64,000 bases of DNA from Pseudomonas bananamidigenes (lineage in GTDB: Bacteria; Pseudomonadota; Gammaproteobacteria; Pseudomonadales; Pseudomonadaceae). Below, one piece after another: positions 51,836 to 60,829 of this stretch; the first letter of the stretch is position 1; every line of letters starts with the position of its first letter. The DNA is taken from positions 48,634 to 112,633 of the forward strand of contig NZ_LRUN01000033.1 in the NCBI RefSeq assembly GCF_001679645.1, written 5' to 3'. The notes beneath the pieces are model-generated. The model saw only the letters and a list, made by a program, of their open reading frames with translations. It searched no databases and was not told the origin of the DNA. A program made the translations under genes and the position numbers.

Positions 51836-52188
51836 GGTGTAACTCCTTGAACAAAGATAACTGCGACTCAGGAAGAACCCTGGCCGAGACTGAGTGCAAA
51901 GAGCAGGAAAAATTCTTGTAGATGGTTGGATCGAAATTCAACATATCGTGGAGAGATTCTCAGTGACACAAGCAGCACAGTGGCGCCACCTTAACCCTTT
52001 TTCCGGAACGTGCCAATGCTTCTTGCGAAGGTTTCTCCGTTTTAAGGATCGACGGTGTGACGGTTCGTCGCCAGGCCGCGAAATTCCTGCATGTTCGGCG
52101 AGATTTGCACCACGGACTTTGAACCCGGCGGCGCGCCCGGTAAGATGCCGGACAGTTTTTTCCACCTCGCTATTCAGGACACCCCGCC
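51836..52188. other. Divergent regulatory interval between csp gene and dcd
   Basis: 353 bases without a credible gene. It must contain the cold-shock gene's leader and promoter leftward and the dcd promoter rightward. An AT-rich tract (51,900-51,970) stands out. I cannot assign specific boxes. Confidence 0.55.
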
Positions 52189-52755
52189 ATGAGCATCAAA
52201 TCGGACAAGTGGATTCGCCGCATGGCGCAGGAACACGGCATGATCGAGCCGTTCGTCGAGCGCCAGATACGCGGCAGCGACGATAGCCGTGTGATCTCCT
52301 ACGGCGTGTCGAGCTACGGCTACGATGTGCGTTGCACCAACCATTTCAAGGTGTTCACCAACATCAATTCGGCCATCGTCGACCCCAAGAATTTCGACGC
52401 CGGCAGCTTCGTCGATGTCCACAGCGACGTGTGCATCATTCCTCCGAACTCCTTCGCCCTGGCCACGACCGTTGAATACTTCCGTATTCCACGCAATGTA
52501 CTGACCATCTGCCTGGGTAAGAGCACCTACGCCCGTTGCGGCATCATCGTCAACGTCACCCCGCTCGAACCCGAATGGGAAGGTCAGGTGACTCTGGAGT
52601 TCTCCAACACCACCAACCTGCCGGCGAAGATCTACGCCAACGAAGGCGTGGCGCAGATGCTGTTCCTGGAGTCCGATGAGGAATGCGAAGTCTCCTACAA
52701 GGACCGTGCCGGCAAGTACCAGGGCCAACGTGGCGTGACCCTGCCACGCACCTGA
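52189..52755 (+). CDS. dcd: dCTP deaminase
   Basis: A 188-residue enzyme, full length. [16 protein letters not shown], the [20 protein letters not shown] active-site region and the C-terminal [13 protein letters not shown] identify bacterial dCTP deaminase. It makes dUTP from dCTP on the way to dTTP. Confidence 0.96.
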   Translation: MSIKSDKWIRRMAQEHGMIEPFVERQIRGSDDSRVISYGVSSYGYDVRCTNHFKVFTNINSAIVDPKNFDAGSFVDVHSDVCIIPPNSFALATTVEYFRIPRNVLTICLGKSTYARCGIIVNVTPLEPEWEGQVTLEFSNTTNLPAKIYANEGVAQMLFLESDEECEVSYKDRAGKYQGQRGVTLPRT

Positions 52756-52861
52756 GCCGTCCATCCGGCGGTCGGCGGGAATTCTTTGGCGGGTAGACAC
52801 TCTATGGGGTGTACTGCCCGTTTCGCGAACAGCGCAGCGGGCCTTCGCCGAGGAGTGCTCC

Positions 52862-53071
52862 ATGAAGATCGATCCGCAAATCACTGCCGAACTGGCAAGG
52901 CTCGAGCCCAATCAGGTTGGCGTATTGGCCTGGTCGTTGCTGGCACACCCACCCGTCACCCTGGCTGGCGGAATTCCTCACCAGCCTGATCCCGATACCC
53001 CCAACGAAGAACCGACCGAGCCCGGCGAACCTACGCTGCCGGACAAACCGCCACCGGCACCCGTCGCGTGA
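52862..53071 (+). CDS. Small proline-rich protein of unknown function
   Basis: A 69-residue protein (MKIDPQITAELARLEPNQVG) after a GGAG at 52,853. The first half is helical; the second half is Pro/Glu-rich (PNEEPTEPGEPTLPDKPPPA) and looks disordered. The family is not recognised; the good start and ribosome-binding site support a real gene. Confidence 0.6.
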   Translation: MKIDPQITAELARLEPNQVGVLAWSLLAHPPVTLAGGIPHQPDPDTPNEEPTEPGEPTLPDKPPPAPVA

Positions 53072-53110
53072 CTGAATGTATGGCCCGTTGACTGATTCCT
53101 GAACGGGACC

Positions 53111-53767
53111 TCAGCCGACGGGCCATATTTCGTTGTCACCAATGACAAAGATCCGACAGTCGTCTTCCTTTTCCACCGGATACCCGCCGGTGAAAGCTCC
53201 GAAGGCCGGCAACAGACTGACGCGTGCTCCCAGTCTGAAGCACGTCAGTCGCAGACGCTGACGTCCCTTGCCGTTCAATCGATAGACCGGGTGTACGTGT
53301 CCTGCGAGAACGTGCCGTTCAGGGTGCGGCTCAGGTTCGTGCTGCAATGCAAAGGGCCCGAGCAGCAACGGCTCCGGCACCACCCGAATATCCAGCGTCT
53401 GTGGCGGATCACCGGCACGTTTATCGTGATTGCCGCGAACAAGTGTGATCGGCAGATCAGCGTGGCGTGAACGCCACTCGCCCAGGGCGCTCAAGGTGTC
53501 CGAGGCATGCGAGCCGGGGCCGTGCAGAAAATCCCCGAGAAAGATCAGTTGTCGGCAGGGCAGTCGCCCCAGTAATTGTTCGATCACGGCAATGTTCGCT
53601 GTCGTGGTGCCCTGCGGTACCGGTTGTCCCAAGCGACGATAGGCTGCCGCCTTGCCGAAATGCACATCGGCAATCAGCAGCGCCTGCTGCGCCGGCCAGT
53701 ACAGTGCCTTTTCCGGCAGCAGCCAAAGGTCTTCACCTGCCAGGCGAACGGGATAGGCCGCACTCAT
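53111..53767 (-). CDS. pdeM: Ligase-associated DNA damage response phosphoesterase PdeM
   Basis: A 218-residue calcineurin-type phosphoesterase. Metal motifs in order are ADVHFGK, GDFLHGPG, RGNHDKR and AGHVHPVY. It is the Mn-dependent nuclease of the four-gene ligase-associated repair set. It overlaps the helicase gene by one base (TGATG), so the two are co-translated. The ligase and exonuclease of the set are 7 kb away (60,830-63,546) on the same strand. Confidence 0.9.
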   Translation of the reverse strand: MSAAYPVRLAGEDLWLLPEKALYWPAQQALLIADVHFGKAAAYRRLGQPVPQGTTTANIAVIEQLLGRLPCRQLIFLGDFLHGPGSHASDTLSALGEWRSRHADLPITLVRGNHDKRAGDPPQTLDIRVVPEPLLLGPFALQHEPEPHPERHVLAGHVHPVYRLNGKGRQRLRLTCFRLGARVSLLPAFGAFTGGYPVEKEDDCRIFVIGDNEIWPVG

Positions 53768-56256
53768 CAGGACAGCCCCTTGTCGGCGGTTTTTTCCAGA
53801 TCGCCGACCATGCGCCGGATGCGGTCGGCGAGTTTTTCCGAACTCATGCTTTCACGCATGCGTTCTACCAGCAGCGGAAAGCCGAGGGGTGTCGGGCGTT
53901 TGATCAGGTGCATGTCCAGGGTCATACCGTTGATTCGCTCCAGTGTCTGTTCCAGTCGATGAATATCCAGTTCTTCTCGCAAGACTTCTTCCCCGGCCTG
54001 CGCCAGAAGCAGGTTGTCGGCGTCGTATTGTTTGAACACCTCGAAAAACAATCCGCTGGAGGCCTGCACCTGACGGGTGCTTTTGGGCGCACCGGGGTAG
54101 CCGGCGAACACCAGTCCGGCAATCCGTGCGATCTCCCGAAAGCGGCGCAGTGCCAGTTCGCCTGCGTTCAGGCTGGCGATTACATCGTGCAATAAGTTCT
54201 CGGGGCCGAGCAGTGGGCCATCCAGGTGCAAGGTCCAGTCAACGGGCGTGGCGCTGAGCAATTCCAGTCCGTAGTCGTTGACTGCAATCGAGAAGGTCAC
54301 AGGCAGTCGCTGGCTGACCCGCCACGCCAGCAGGCTGGCCAGTCCCAGATGCACCTGACGCCCGGCGAATGGATAGAGGAAAAGATGCCAGCCTTCGCGG
54401 GATTTCAGCACCTCGGCCAGCAGGTTGTCGGTCGTCGGCAGACCCGACCAGCGCATCTGTGTTTCCAGCAGCGGTCGCAAGGCTTGCATTTCCGGGCCGG
54501 CAAACTCGCCGTTTGCCGCTGCGCTGAACCGGGTGACCACCGCTTGGGCGAGTTCGCTGGACAGCGGCATGCGCCCGCCATTCCAGCGTGGCACGGCGGC
54601 TTTTTTCGCCGTGCTGCGTTTGACATAGGCGGTCATGTTTTCCACGCGTACCAGCTCCAGCAAGCGGCCGGCGAACAGGAAACCGTCGCCGGGTCTGAGG
54701 CGGGCGATGAAGCCTTCCTCGACGCTGCCCAGTTGTTTGCCACCTCCGCCCTTGCTCCAGAATTTCAGATGAATACTGGCGTCGCTGACGATGGTGCCGA
54801 TGCTCATGCGATGACGCCGGGCCAGGCGCGCGTCGGGCACTCGCCAGATCCCGTGCTCATCCGGCTCGACCCGGCGATAGTCCGGGTAGGCCGTCAGCGA
54901 CATCCCGCCGTGGCGTACGAAAGCGAGCGCCCAGGCCCAGTCGGCGGGCGTCAGGTCGCGATAGGCCCAGGCTCCACGGACTTCTTCGTACAGCTCATCG
55001 GGAAGAAAGCCGCCGCCCAATGCAATGCTCACCAGGTGTTGCACCAACACATCCAGCGGTTTGCGGGGAGACAGGCGCGGCTCGATCCGCCGCTGGCCCA
55101 CGGCATCGCGGGCGGCGGCGGCTTCGATCAGTTCCAGACTGTGAGTCGGCACCAGGGTCAGCCGCGACGTTCTGCCGGGCGCATGGCCCGAGCGTCCCGC
55201 ACGCTGCATCAGGCGCGCCACGCCTTTGGCCGAGCCGATTTGCAGCACCCGTTCCACCGGCAGGAAATCCACCCCCAGATCAAGACTTGAAGTGCAGACC
55301 ACCGCTTTGAGTTGGCCGTTCTTCAGGGCCTGCTCGACCCAGTCGCGGGTTTCGCGGGACAGCGAACTGTGATGCAAGGCAATCAGACCGGCCCAGTCAG
55401 GCCGTGCTTCCAGCAAGGCCTGATACCAGATTTCCGACTGTGCGCGAGTGTTGGTGAACACCAGGGTGCTGGCGCAGAGGTCCAGTTCGGCGACCACCTG
55501 CGGCAGCATCTTCAGACCGATATGGCCGGCCCAGGGAAAACGTTCGATCTGCGGTGGAATCAGCGTATCGACTTGCAGGTCTTTTTCATTCTGACCCCGG
55601 ACACTCACGCCCCCGCCCTGTGGGATCAATACCTGTTCGGCGTGGGACTGATTGCCGAGCGTCGCCGATATGCCCCACACGATCAGCTCCGGATGCCAGC
55701 GGCGCAGGCGGGCGAGGGCCAATTGCAGTTGCACGCCGCGCTTGTTGCCGAGCAGTTCGTGCCATTCATCGACCACGATCATGCGCAGTGTCGACAGCGC
55801 GGTTTGTGCGTCGGCGCGAGCGAGCATCAGGGTGAGACTTTCCGGCGTAGTGATCAGCGTTGTGGGAAGGCGTCTGTTCTGCCGGGCGCGTTCGCTGCTG
55901 CCGGTGTCGCCGGTGCGCAGGCCGACGCTCCAGGGAATTTGCAGATCGTCCAGCGGCGTTTGCAAGGCGCGCGCGGTGTCGGCGGCCAGCGCGCGCATGG
56001 GGGTGATCCACAGGACGGTCAGCGGTTCGGCAGGTGGCGGGCGTTTGCGAGGGGTGTTTGCGGCAATGGGCCCGGAGCGGGCAAAGCGATTGAGCGCGGC
56101 AAACCACACCGCGTAGGTTTTACCGGCGCCGGTGCTGGCGTGCAGCAGGCCGGATTCGCCACGTTTGACCGCCGCCCACACCTGTTTTTGAAAGGCGAAC
56201 GGCTTCCAGTCGCGGGCGCTGAACCAAAGTTTGGCGAAGTCGGAGGAAGTGCCCAT
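53767..56256 (-). CDS. Lhr-core DEXH-box DNA helicase (ligase-associated)
   Basis: An 829-residue superfamily 2 helicase. Walker A is STGAGKT (about residue 41), motif [12 protein letters not shown], motif [11 protein letters not shown] and motif [10 protein letters not shown]. The C-terminal half is the Lhr winged-helix and beta-barrel core. It unwinds DNA and RNA:DNA hybrids 3' to 5'. In pseudomonads this Lhr-core type belongs to the repair set with PdeM, exonuclease and ATP-dependent ligase. Confidence 0.9.
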   Translation of the reverse strand: MGTSSDFAKLWFSARDWKPFAFQKQVWAAVKRGESGLLHASTGAGKTYAVWFAALNRFARSGPIAANTPRKRPPPAEPLTVLWITPMRALAADTARALQTPLDDLQIPWSVGLRTGDTGSSERARQNRRLPTTLITTPESLTLMLARADAQTALSTLRMIVVDEWHELLGNKRGVQLQLALARLRRWHPELIVWGISATLGNQSHAEQVLIPQGGGVSVRGQNEKDLQVDTLIPPQIERFPWAGHIGLKMLPQVVAELDLCASTLVFTNTRAQSEIWYQALLEARPDWAGLIALHHSSLSRETRDWVEQALKNGQLKAVVCTSSLDLGVDFLPVERVLQIGSAKGVARLMQRAGRSGHAPGRTSRLTLVPTHSLELIEAAAARDAVGQRRIEPRLSPRKPLDVLVQHLVSIALGGGFLPDELYEEVRGAWAYRDLTPADWAWALAFVRHGGMSLTAYPDYRRVEPDEHGIWRVPDARLARRHRMSIGTIVSDASIHLKFWSKGGGGKQLGSVEEGFIARLRPGDGFLFAGRLLELVRVENMTAYVKRSTAKKAAVPRWNGGRMPLSSELAQAVVTRFSAAANGEFAGPEMQALRPLLETQMRWSGLPTTDNLLAEVLKSREGWHLFLYPFAGRQVHLGLASLLAWRVSQRLPVTFSIAVNDYGLELLSATPVDWTLHLDGPLLGPENLLHDVIASLNAGELALRRFREIARIAGLVFAGYPGAPKSTRQVQASSGLFFEVFKQYDADNLLLAQAGEEVLREELDIHRLEQTLERINGMTLDMHLIKRPTPLGFPLLVERMRESMSSEKLADRIRRMVGDLEKTADKGLS

Positions 56257-56315
56257 GCCGGCGACGTGTGCTCTGAAGGTGTTCCTTCAATGACCGCGCC
56301 GGCCGGGCATTAGTT

Positions 56316-57080
56316 TTACTTGAGGTTGCCGCTGAGGAACTGTTTCAGGCGTTCACTCTTCGGATTGCCCAATACGTTCTCCGGTGCGCCTTCTTCTTCC
56401 ACCAGCCCCTGATGCAGGAACAGCACCTGGCTCGACACCTTGCGCGCAAAACTCATCTCATGCGTCACCATGATCATGGTCCGGCCTTCGTCGGCCAGGC
56501 CTTGAATCACCTTGAGCACCTCGCCCACCAGTTCCGGATCCAGCGCGGACGTCGGTTCGTCGAACAGCATGACTTCCGGCTCCATCGCCAGGGCCCGGGC
56601 AATGGCTACGCGCTGTTGCTGGCCGCCTGAGAGGAACGCCGGATACTGATCGGCCACCCGCGCCGGCAGGCCGACCTTGTCCAGATAACGCCGGGCGCGG
56701 TCGTCCGCCTCAGCCTTGCTGCAGCCCAGCACCCGGCGCGGCGCCATGGTGATGTTTTCCAGCACGGTCATGTGGCTCCACAGGTTGAAATGCTGGAACA
56801 CCATGGCCAGGCGCGTGCGCAGACGTTGCAGTTCCTCGGGGTCGGCGACATGCATGCCGTGGCGGTCGGTGACCATGCGGATCGCCTGGCCGTCGAGGCT
56901 CATCGCGCCGTCGTTGGGTTGTTCGAGAAAGTTGATGCAGCGCAAAAAGGTGCTTTTGCCCGAGCCGCTGGCGCCGATCAGGCTGATCACGTCACCGGTT
57001 CTGGCTTTGAGCGAAACGCCTTTGAGCACCTGATGGTCGCCATAGCTTTTGTGCAGGCCTTCTACGGTCAGTTTGTACAT
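56316..57080 (-). CDS. Polar amino acid ABC transporter ATP-binding protein (HisP/AotP-like)
   Basis: A 254-residue ATPase. Walker A is GASGSGKST, the ABC signature [15 protein letters not shown] and Walker [15 protein letters not shown]. The high identity pattern to HisP/AotP places it with the arginine/ornithine/histidine group. It is the last transporter gene of the leftward operon, 13 bases after the AstE-like gene, and 60 bases before the Lhr helicase start. Confidence 0.92.
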   Translation of the reverse strand: MYKLTVEGLHKSYGDHQVLKGVSLKARTGDVISLIGASGSGKSTFLRCINFLEQPNDGAMSLDGQAIRMVTDRHGMHVADPEELQRLRTRLAMVFQHFNLWSHMTVLENITMAPRRVLGCSKAEADDRARRYLDKVGLPARVADQYPAFLSGGQQQRVAIARALAMEPEVMLFDEPTSALDPELVGEVLKVIQGLADEGRTMIMVTHEMSFARKVSSQVLFLHQGLVEEEGAPENVLGNPKSERLKQFLSGNLK

Positions 57081-57093
57081 GGGACAGGCATCC

Positions 57094-58212
57094 TCAAGGC
57101 GAAAGTAAGTAGCCGCTGCGATAGGCTTCGGCGCCCGCGACGTGGGCGATCACCATGCCGGCGGTTGCCATGCGCCGCAGCGAGCGGGCGTACAGCAGAC
57201 CGGAAGCGGTGCAATGGACGGGGGTGACCCGGTCGTGGACCGGGTCGATGATTTCGGCGATCTGCTGCCCGGCTTCCAGGTGCTGGCCGGGTGTGGCGGT
57301 GTACACCAGCAGGCCGCCGACCGGGGTGGTCACCGGCTCGACACCGGCCAGCGGAGTGGCCGGGAAGGGTAGCTCCGGCAATGGTTTCGAGGCGCCGGCG
57401 ATGGCGCCGAAGTGAGTCAGGTAGTCGAGCAGTGCCTGGCAGTCACGGCTGGCCACCGGATGGCTGACATCGCCCTGGCCACGCAGCTCGACCGTGACCG
57501 AAAAACTGCCGAGGGGAATCTCGAAGTGCTCGCCAAAGCGTTCCTTCAACTGCCACCACAGCAGGGTGAAACACTCGTCGAATGACTGGCCGCCGGAGTC
57601 GGTGGCCAGCAGGCTCGCCTGGGATTCGATGTAGCGCGCCAGCGGCTCGACCTGCGGCCAGGCCTCCGGTGTGGTGTAGAGGTGGACGACGGATTCGAAG
57701 TCGCAGTGCAGGTCCAGCACCATGTCCGCATCACAGGCCAGCCGTTGCAGGGTCAGGCGCTGGGATTGCAGTTGCGTGGTGGCGGTATGGCGGTCGAGAG
57801 CGTTGCGCAGGGTGGTGCGGATCAATTCCAGGTTGCGCTGCGGGTCGTCGCTCAGTTGCGACTCGATTTCGTTGCCGATCTCTTCGCTGAGGTCGACGAA
57901 CCAGCGGTTGAAATTCTGCCCGCTCTCCAGTTCGTAGCGGCCCAGCGGCACATCCATCAGCACTTGTTCGAGGCCGACCGGATTGGCGACCGGCACCAGC
58001 ACGATTTCGCTGATCAGCCGCCCGGCGGCTTCCAGCTCCGCCAGACGTTGTTTGAGGTGCCAGGCCACGAGCATGCCGGGCAGTTCGTCGGCATGCAGCG
58101 AGGACTGGATGTAGATTTTGCCTTTGGCCTTGTCCGGGCCGAAGTGAAAGCTGTGGATCTGTCGTGCGGTCCCCGGCAGCGGGGCCAGCAGATCATGTAT
58201 CTGGTGGCGCAT
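57094..58212 (-). CDS. AstE/aspartoacylase-family metallohydrolase
   Basis: A 372-residue protein of the succinylglutamate desuccinylase/aspartoacylase family. SSLHADELPG (zinc ligands His and Glu) is near residue 38, VPVANPVGL follows, and DLHCDFESVVHLYT carries another zinc His. The C-terminal domain FPATPLAGVEPVTTPVGG is barrel-like. It lies inside the amino-acid transporter operon, between permease and ATPase genes, so it may process the imported compound. The substrate is unknown. Confidence 0.85.
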   Translation of the reverse strand: MRHQIHDLLAPLPGTARQIHSFHFGPDKAKGKIYIQSSLHADELPGMLVAWHLKQRLAELEAAGRLISEIVLVPVANPVGLEQVLMDVPLGRYELESGQNFNRWFVDLSEEIGNEIESQLSDDPQRNLELIRTTLRNALDRHTATTQLQSQRLTLQRLACDADMVLDLHCDFESVVHLYTTPEAWPQVEPLARYIESQASLLATDSGGQSFDECFTLLWWQLKERFGEHFEIPLGSFSVTVELRGQGDVSHPVASRDCQALLDYLTHFGAIAGASKPLPELPFPATPLAGVEPVTTPVGGLLVYTATPGQHLEAGQQIAEIIDPVHDRVTPVHCTASGLLYARSLRRMATAGMVIAHVAGAEAYRSGYLLSP

Positions 58213-58224
58213 CTCAAAAGGGTC

Positions 58225-58935
58225 CTAGTGGGTCGGGCCGAGGAAGGCCAGCCATCGGCGTTCGGCGAGGCGGAACAGGCCGACCAGCGCAAAGGTGATG
58301 GTCAGGTAGATCAGCGCGGCGATGCCGAACGACTGGAAAGTCAGGTAAGTCGCCGAGTTGGCGTCCCGTGCGACTTTCAGGATGTCGGGGATGGTCGCGG
58401 TGAAGGCCACGGTGGTCGAGTGCAGCATCAGGATCACTTCGTTGCTGTAATACGGCAGCGAACGACGCAGCGCCGACGGCATGATCACATAGGCATAGAG
58501 CTTCCAGCCGGTCAGGCCATAAGCCTTGGCCGCTTCGACCTCACCGTGGTTCATGCTGCGGATCGCCCCGGCGAAGATCTCCGTGGTGTAGGCGCAGGTG
58601 TTCAGCGCGAAGGCGAGGATCGTGCAGTTCATCGCATCGCGAAAGAAGGCATCGAGCATCGGCTGGGCGCGCACGGCGGCCAGGCTGTAGATCCCGGTGT
58701 AGCAGATCAGCAGCTGGATATAGAGCGGCGTGCCCCGGAACAGGTAAGTGTAGAACTGCACCGGCCAGCGAATGTAGAAGTGCGGGGAAACCCGGGCAAT
58801 CGACAGCGGGATCGACGCGATGAAACCGATGAAGATCGAGGCGCTGAGCAACCACAGGGTCATGGCCAGCCCGGTGATGTTGTTGCCGTCGGTATAAAGG
58901 AAGGGTTTCCAGTATTCCTGCAGGAGTTCGATCAT
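58225..58935 (-). CDS. Amino acid ABC transporter permease (HisM/AotM-like)
   Basis: A 236-residue permease with five to six membrane helices. The EAA loop is GEVEAAKAYGLTGWKLYAYV. It overlaps the other permease by four bases (ATGA), and both form the membrane channel of the transporter. Confidence 0.92.
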   Translation of the reverse strand: MIELLQEYWKPFLYTDGNNITGLAMTLWLLSASIFIGFIASIPLSIARVSPHFYIRWPVQFYTYLFRGTPLYIQLLICYTGIYSLAAVRAQPMLDAFFRDAMNCTILAFALNTCAYTTEIFAGAIRSMNHGEVEAAKAYGLTGWKLYAYVIMPSALRRSLPYYSNEVILMLHSTTVAFTATIPDILKVARDANSATYLTFQSFGIAALIYLTITFALVGLFRLAERRWLAFLGPTH

Positions 58936-59660
58936 CGTACGGCCTCCCGGGCTCCGGCGGCGTAGCGGCGTTCGAGCCAGCGCAGGATGACGTTCGAAGC
59001 ACTGGTGATCAGCAGATAGATCAAGGCGGCGAGTACCAGGAAATAGAACAGTTGATAGGAGCTTTTGCCGGCGTCCTGGGCGGCCTTGACCAGATCTGCC
59101 AGGCCAATGATCGACACCAGCGCGGTGGCCTTGAGCATCACCATCCAGTTGTTGCCGATGCCCGGCAGGGCGAAGCGCATCATTTGCGGGAACACCACGA
59201 AGCGAAAGCGCTGGCCGCGTTTGAGGCCATAGGCCGTGGCCGCTTCGACCTGACCTCGTGGCACCGCGAGGATCGCGCCGCGGAAGGTTTCGGTGAAGTA
59301 CGCGCCATAAATGAAGCCCAGGGTGATCACGCCGGCTGTGAAGGAGTCGATTTCAATGTAATCCCACTCCATGACATCGGTCAGCGCGGTCAGCCAGGTT
59401 TGCAGGCTGTAGAAAATCAGCAGCATCAGCACCAGGTCCGGCACCCCGCGAATCAGCGTGGTATAGAGCTGGGCAGGCAGGCGCAGCAGTTTTGATTTCG
59501 ACAGTTTGGCACTGGCGCCCAGCAGACCGAGCAACACGGCCACCAGCAGCGACAACGCCGACAATTTGATGGTCATCCAGGTGCCCTCCAACAGCAACGG
59601 GCCGAAGCCCTTGAGGCTGAAGGCGGAGAGCCCCAGATTTTGTAAGAGATTTTCAAACAT
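58932..59660 (-). CDS. Amino acid ABC transporter permease (HisQ/AotQ-like)
   Basis: A 242-residue permease with the EAA loop GQVEAATAYGLKRGQRFRFV. The N-terminal amphipathic part (FENLLQNLGLSAFSLKGFGP) and helices are of the His/Glu/Gln/Arg permease family. It follows the binding-protein gene after a terminator-like hairpin, giving lower expression than the binding protein. Confidence 0.92.
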   Translation of the reverse strand: MFENLLQNLGLSAFSLKGFGPLLLEGTWMTIKLSALSLLVAVLLGLLGASAKLSKSKLLRLPAQLYTTLIRGVPDLVLMLLIFYSLQTWLTALTDVMEWDYIEIDSFTAGVITLGFIYGAYFTETFRGAILAVPRGQVEAATAYGLKRGQRFRFVVFPQMMRFALPGIGNNWMVMLKATALVSIIGLADLVKAAQDAGKSSYQLFYFLVLAALIYLLITSASNVILRWLERRYAAGAREAVR

Positions 59661-59683
59661 AAATCAGCAACCTGAGCGGATGA

Positions 59684-59712
59684 AAAAGGCGCCCATCGAA
59701 GGATGGGCGCCG
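59684..59712 (-). terminator. Attenuator-like terminator between binding protein and permease genes
   Basis: On the minus strand GGCGCCCATC and GATGGGCGCC form a perfect stem followed by TTTTT. Partial read-through would explain a high binding-protein to permease ratio. Confidence 0.8.
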
Positions 59713-59717
59713 GTGCA

Positions 59718-60500
59718 TTATTTGCCGCTGTACAGATTCAGATCGCCAAAGTGTTTCTTTTGAATCTCGGCGTATTTGCCGTCGTCGTGTAACGCTTTGA
59801 TACCTTTATCTAAAAGCGCCTTCAGCTCTTTGTTACCTTTCTTAATACCGACAGCGGTTTTGGCTGGCAGCAATTCGCTGTCAACCGGCTTGCTGACTTC
59901 GTAGGCGGCACCGTCAGGCGACTTCAAAAAGCCCAGTTCGGCTTGCAGCATGTCCTGGATCGAGGCGTCGAGGCGGCCGTTTTTCAGGTCGGCGTAGACC
60001 TGGTCCTGGTTGGCGTAGGCCTGGATTTTCACCCCGGCCTTCTCCAGCACGGCCTTGGCGTAGGCTTCCTGGATGGTGCCTTGCTCGTAACCGACGGATT
60101 TGCCCTTGAGCGAAGCCACGTCATCGGTCAGGCCGGAACCCTTCTTGAATACGTAGGCCGTCGGGCCGGAGAACAGCTCGCTGGAGAAGTCGATGGCCTT
60201 TTCACGGGCCGGTGTTACCGTCATCGACGAGATCACACCGTCGAATTTATTGGCGTTGAGGCCCGGAATCATGCCGTCGAAGTCGCTTTCGACCCATTTG
60301 CACTTGACCTTCAGCTCGGCGCAGATCGCGTTGCCCAGGTCGATGTCAAAGCCCACCAGGCTGCCGTCGGCCGCTTTCGACTCGAACGGTGCGTAGGAAG
60401 GATCGACGCCAAAACGCAGCTCTTTGTATTCCTTGGCCAGCGCGGAGCCGGCGGCCATGCACAACGCCAGTGCAGAAAGGGTCAGCAATGCTTTTTTCAT
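59718..60500 (-). CDS. Periplasmic amino acid-binding protein (HisJ/AotJ-like)
   Basis: A 260-residue protein with a signal peptide (MKKALLTLSALALCMAAGSALA). The binding-protein pattern is LRFGVDPSYAPFESKAADGS, GFDIDLGNAICAELK and FDGVISSMTVTPAREKAIDF. It captures a basic amino acid (arginine, ornithine or histidine likely) in the periplasm. It is the first gene of the transporter operon. Confidence 0.93.
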   Translation of the reverse strand: MKKALLTLSALALCMAAGSALAKEYKELRFGVDPSYAPFESKAADGSLVGFDIDLGNAICAELKVKCKWVESDFDGMIPGLNANKFDGVISSMTVTPAREKAIDFSSELFSGPTAYVFKKGSGLTDDVASLKGKSVGYEQGTIQEAYAKAVLEKAGVKIQAYANQDQVYADLKNGRLDASIQDMLQAELGFLKSPDGAAYEVSKPVDSELLPAKTAVGIKKGNKELKALLDKGIKALHDDGKYAEIQKKHFGDLNLYSGK

Positions 60501-60829
60501 TATTCAATCCCTAAGAACCAATATGAGCGCTTGTGGCGCAGAATGATTGTTACTGGAACGCTTACGACTTATAGAAAGTAGCAATTTCCGAACCAGAGTC
60601 CCGAACAAGTGTTTTAAAAGGTGCAGGAAGGGAGGCGCAGCGGGAGGAATGCCCTAAAACGGGCATGGAAAATCGGTTGCACTGTTTGTGGGCGTAATCG
60701 TTCCCACGCTCTGCGTGGGAATGCAGCCCGGGACGCTCCGCGTCCCATCCAGAGCCGAACGCGGAGCGTCCATTGAGGCGTTCCCACGCAGAGCGTGGGA
60801 ACGATCAGAGTGAGTATTGGGAGGAGGGA
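60501..60829. other. Non-coding interval upstream of the transporter operon
   Basis: 329 bases between the ligase stop and the binding-protein start. It contains a large inverted repeat (60,696-60,805) near the ligase end and the presumed transporter promoter near 60,510-60,620. No gene is visible. Confidence 0.65.
60696..60805. repeat. Long inverted repeat, second REP-like family
   Basis: ATCGTTCCCACGCTCTGCGTGGGAA at the left returns inverted as TTCCCACGCAGAGCGTGGGAACGAT at the right. Between them GGGACGCTCCGCGTCCC and GCGGAGCGTCC form further stems. It differs from the GTGGGAGC family and resembles REP-like elements seen in other pseudomonads. Confidence 0.85.
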
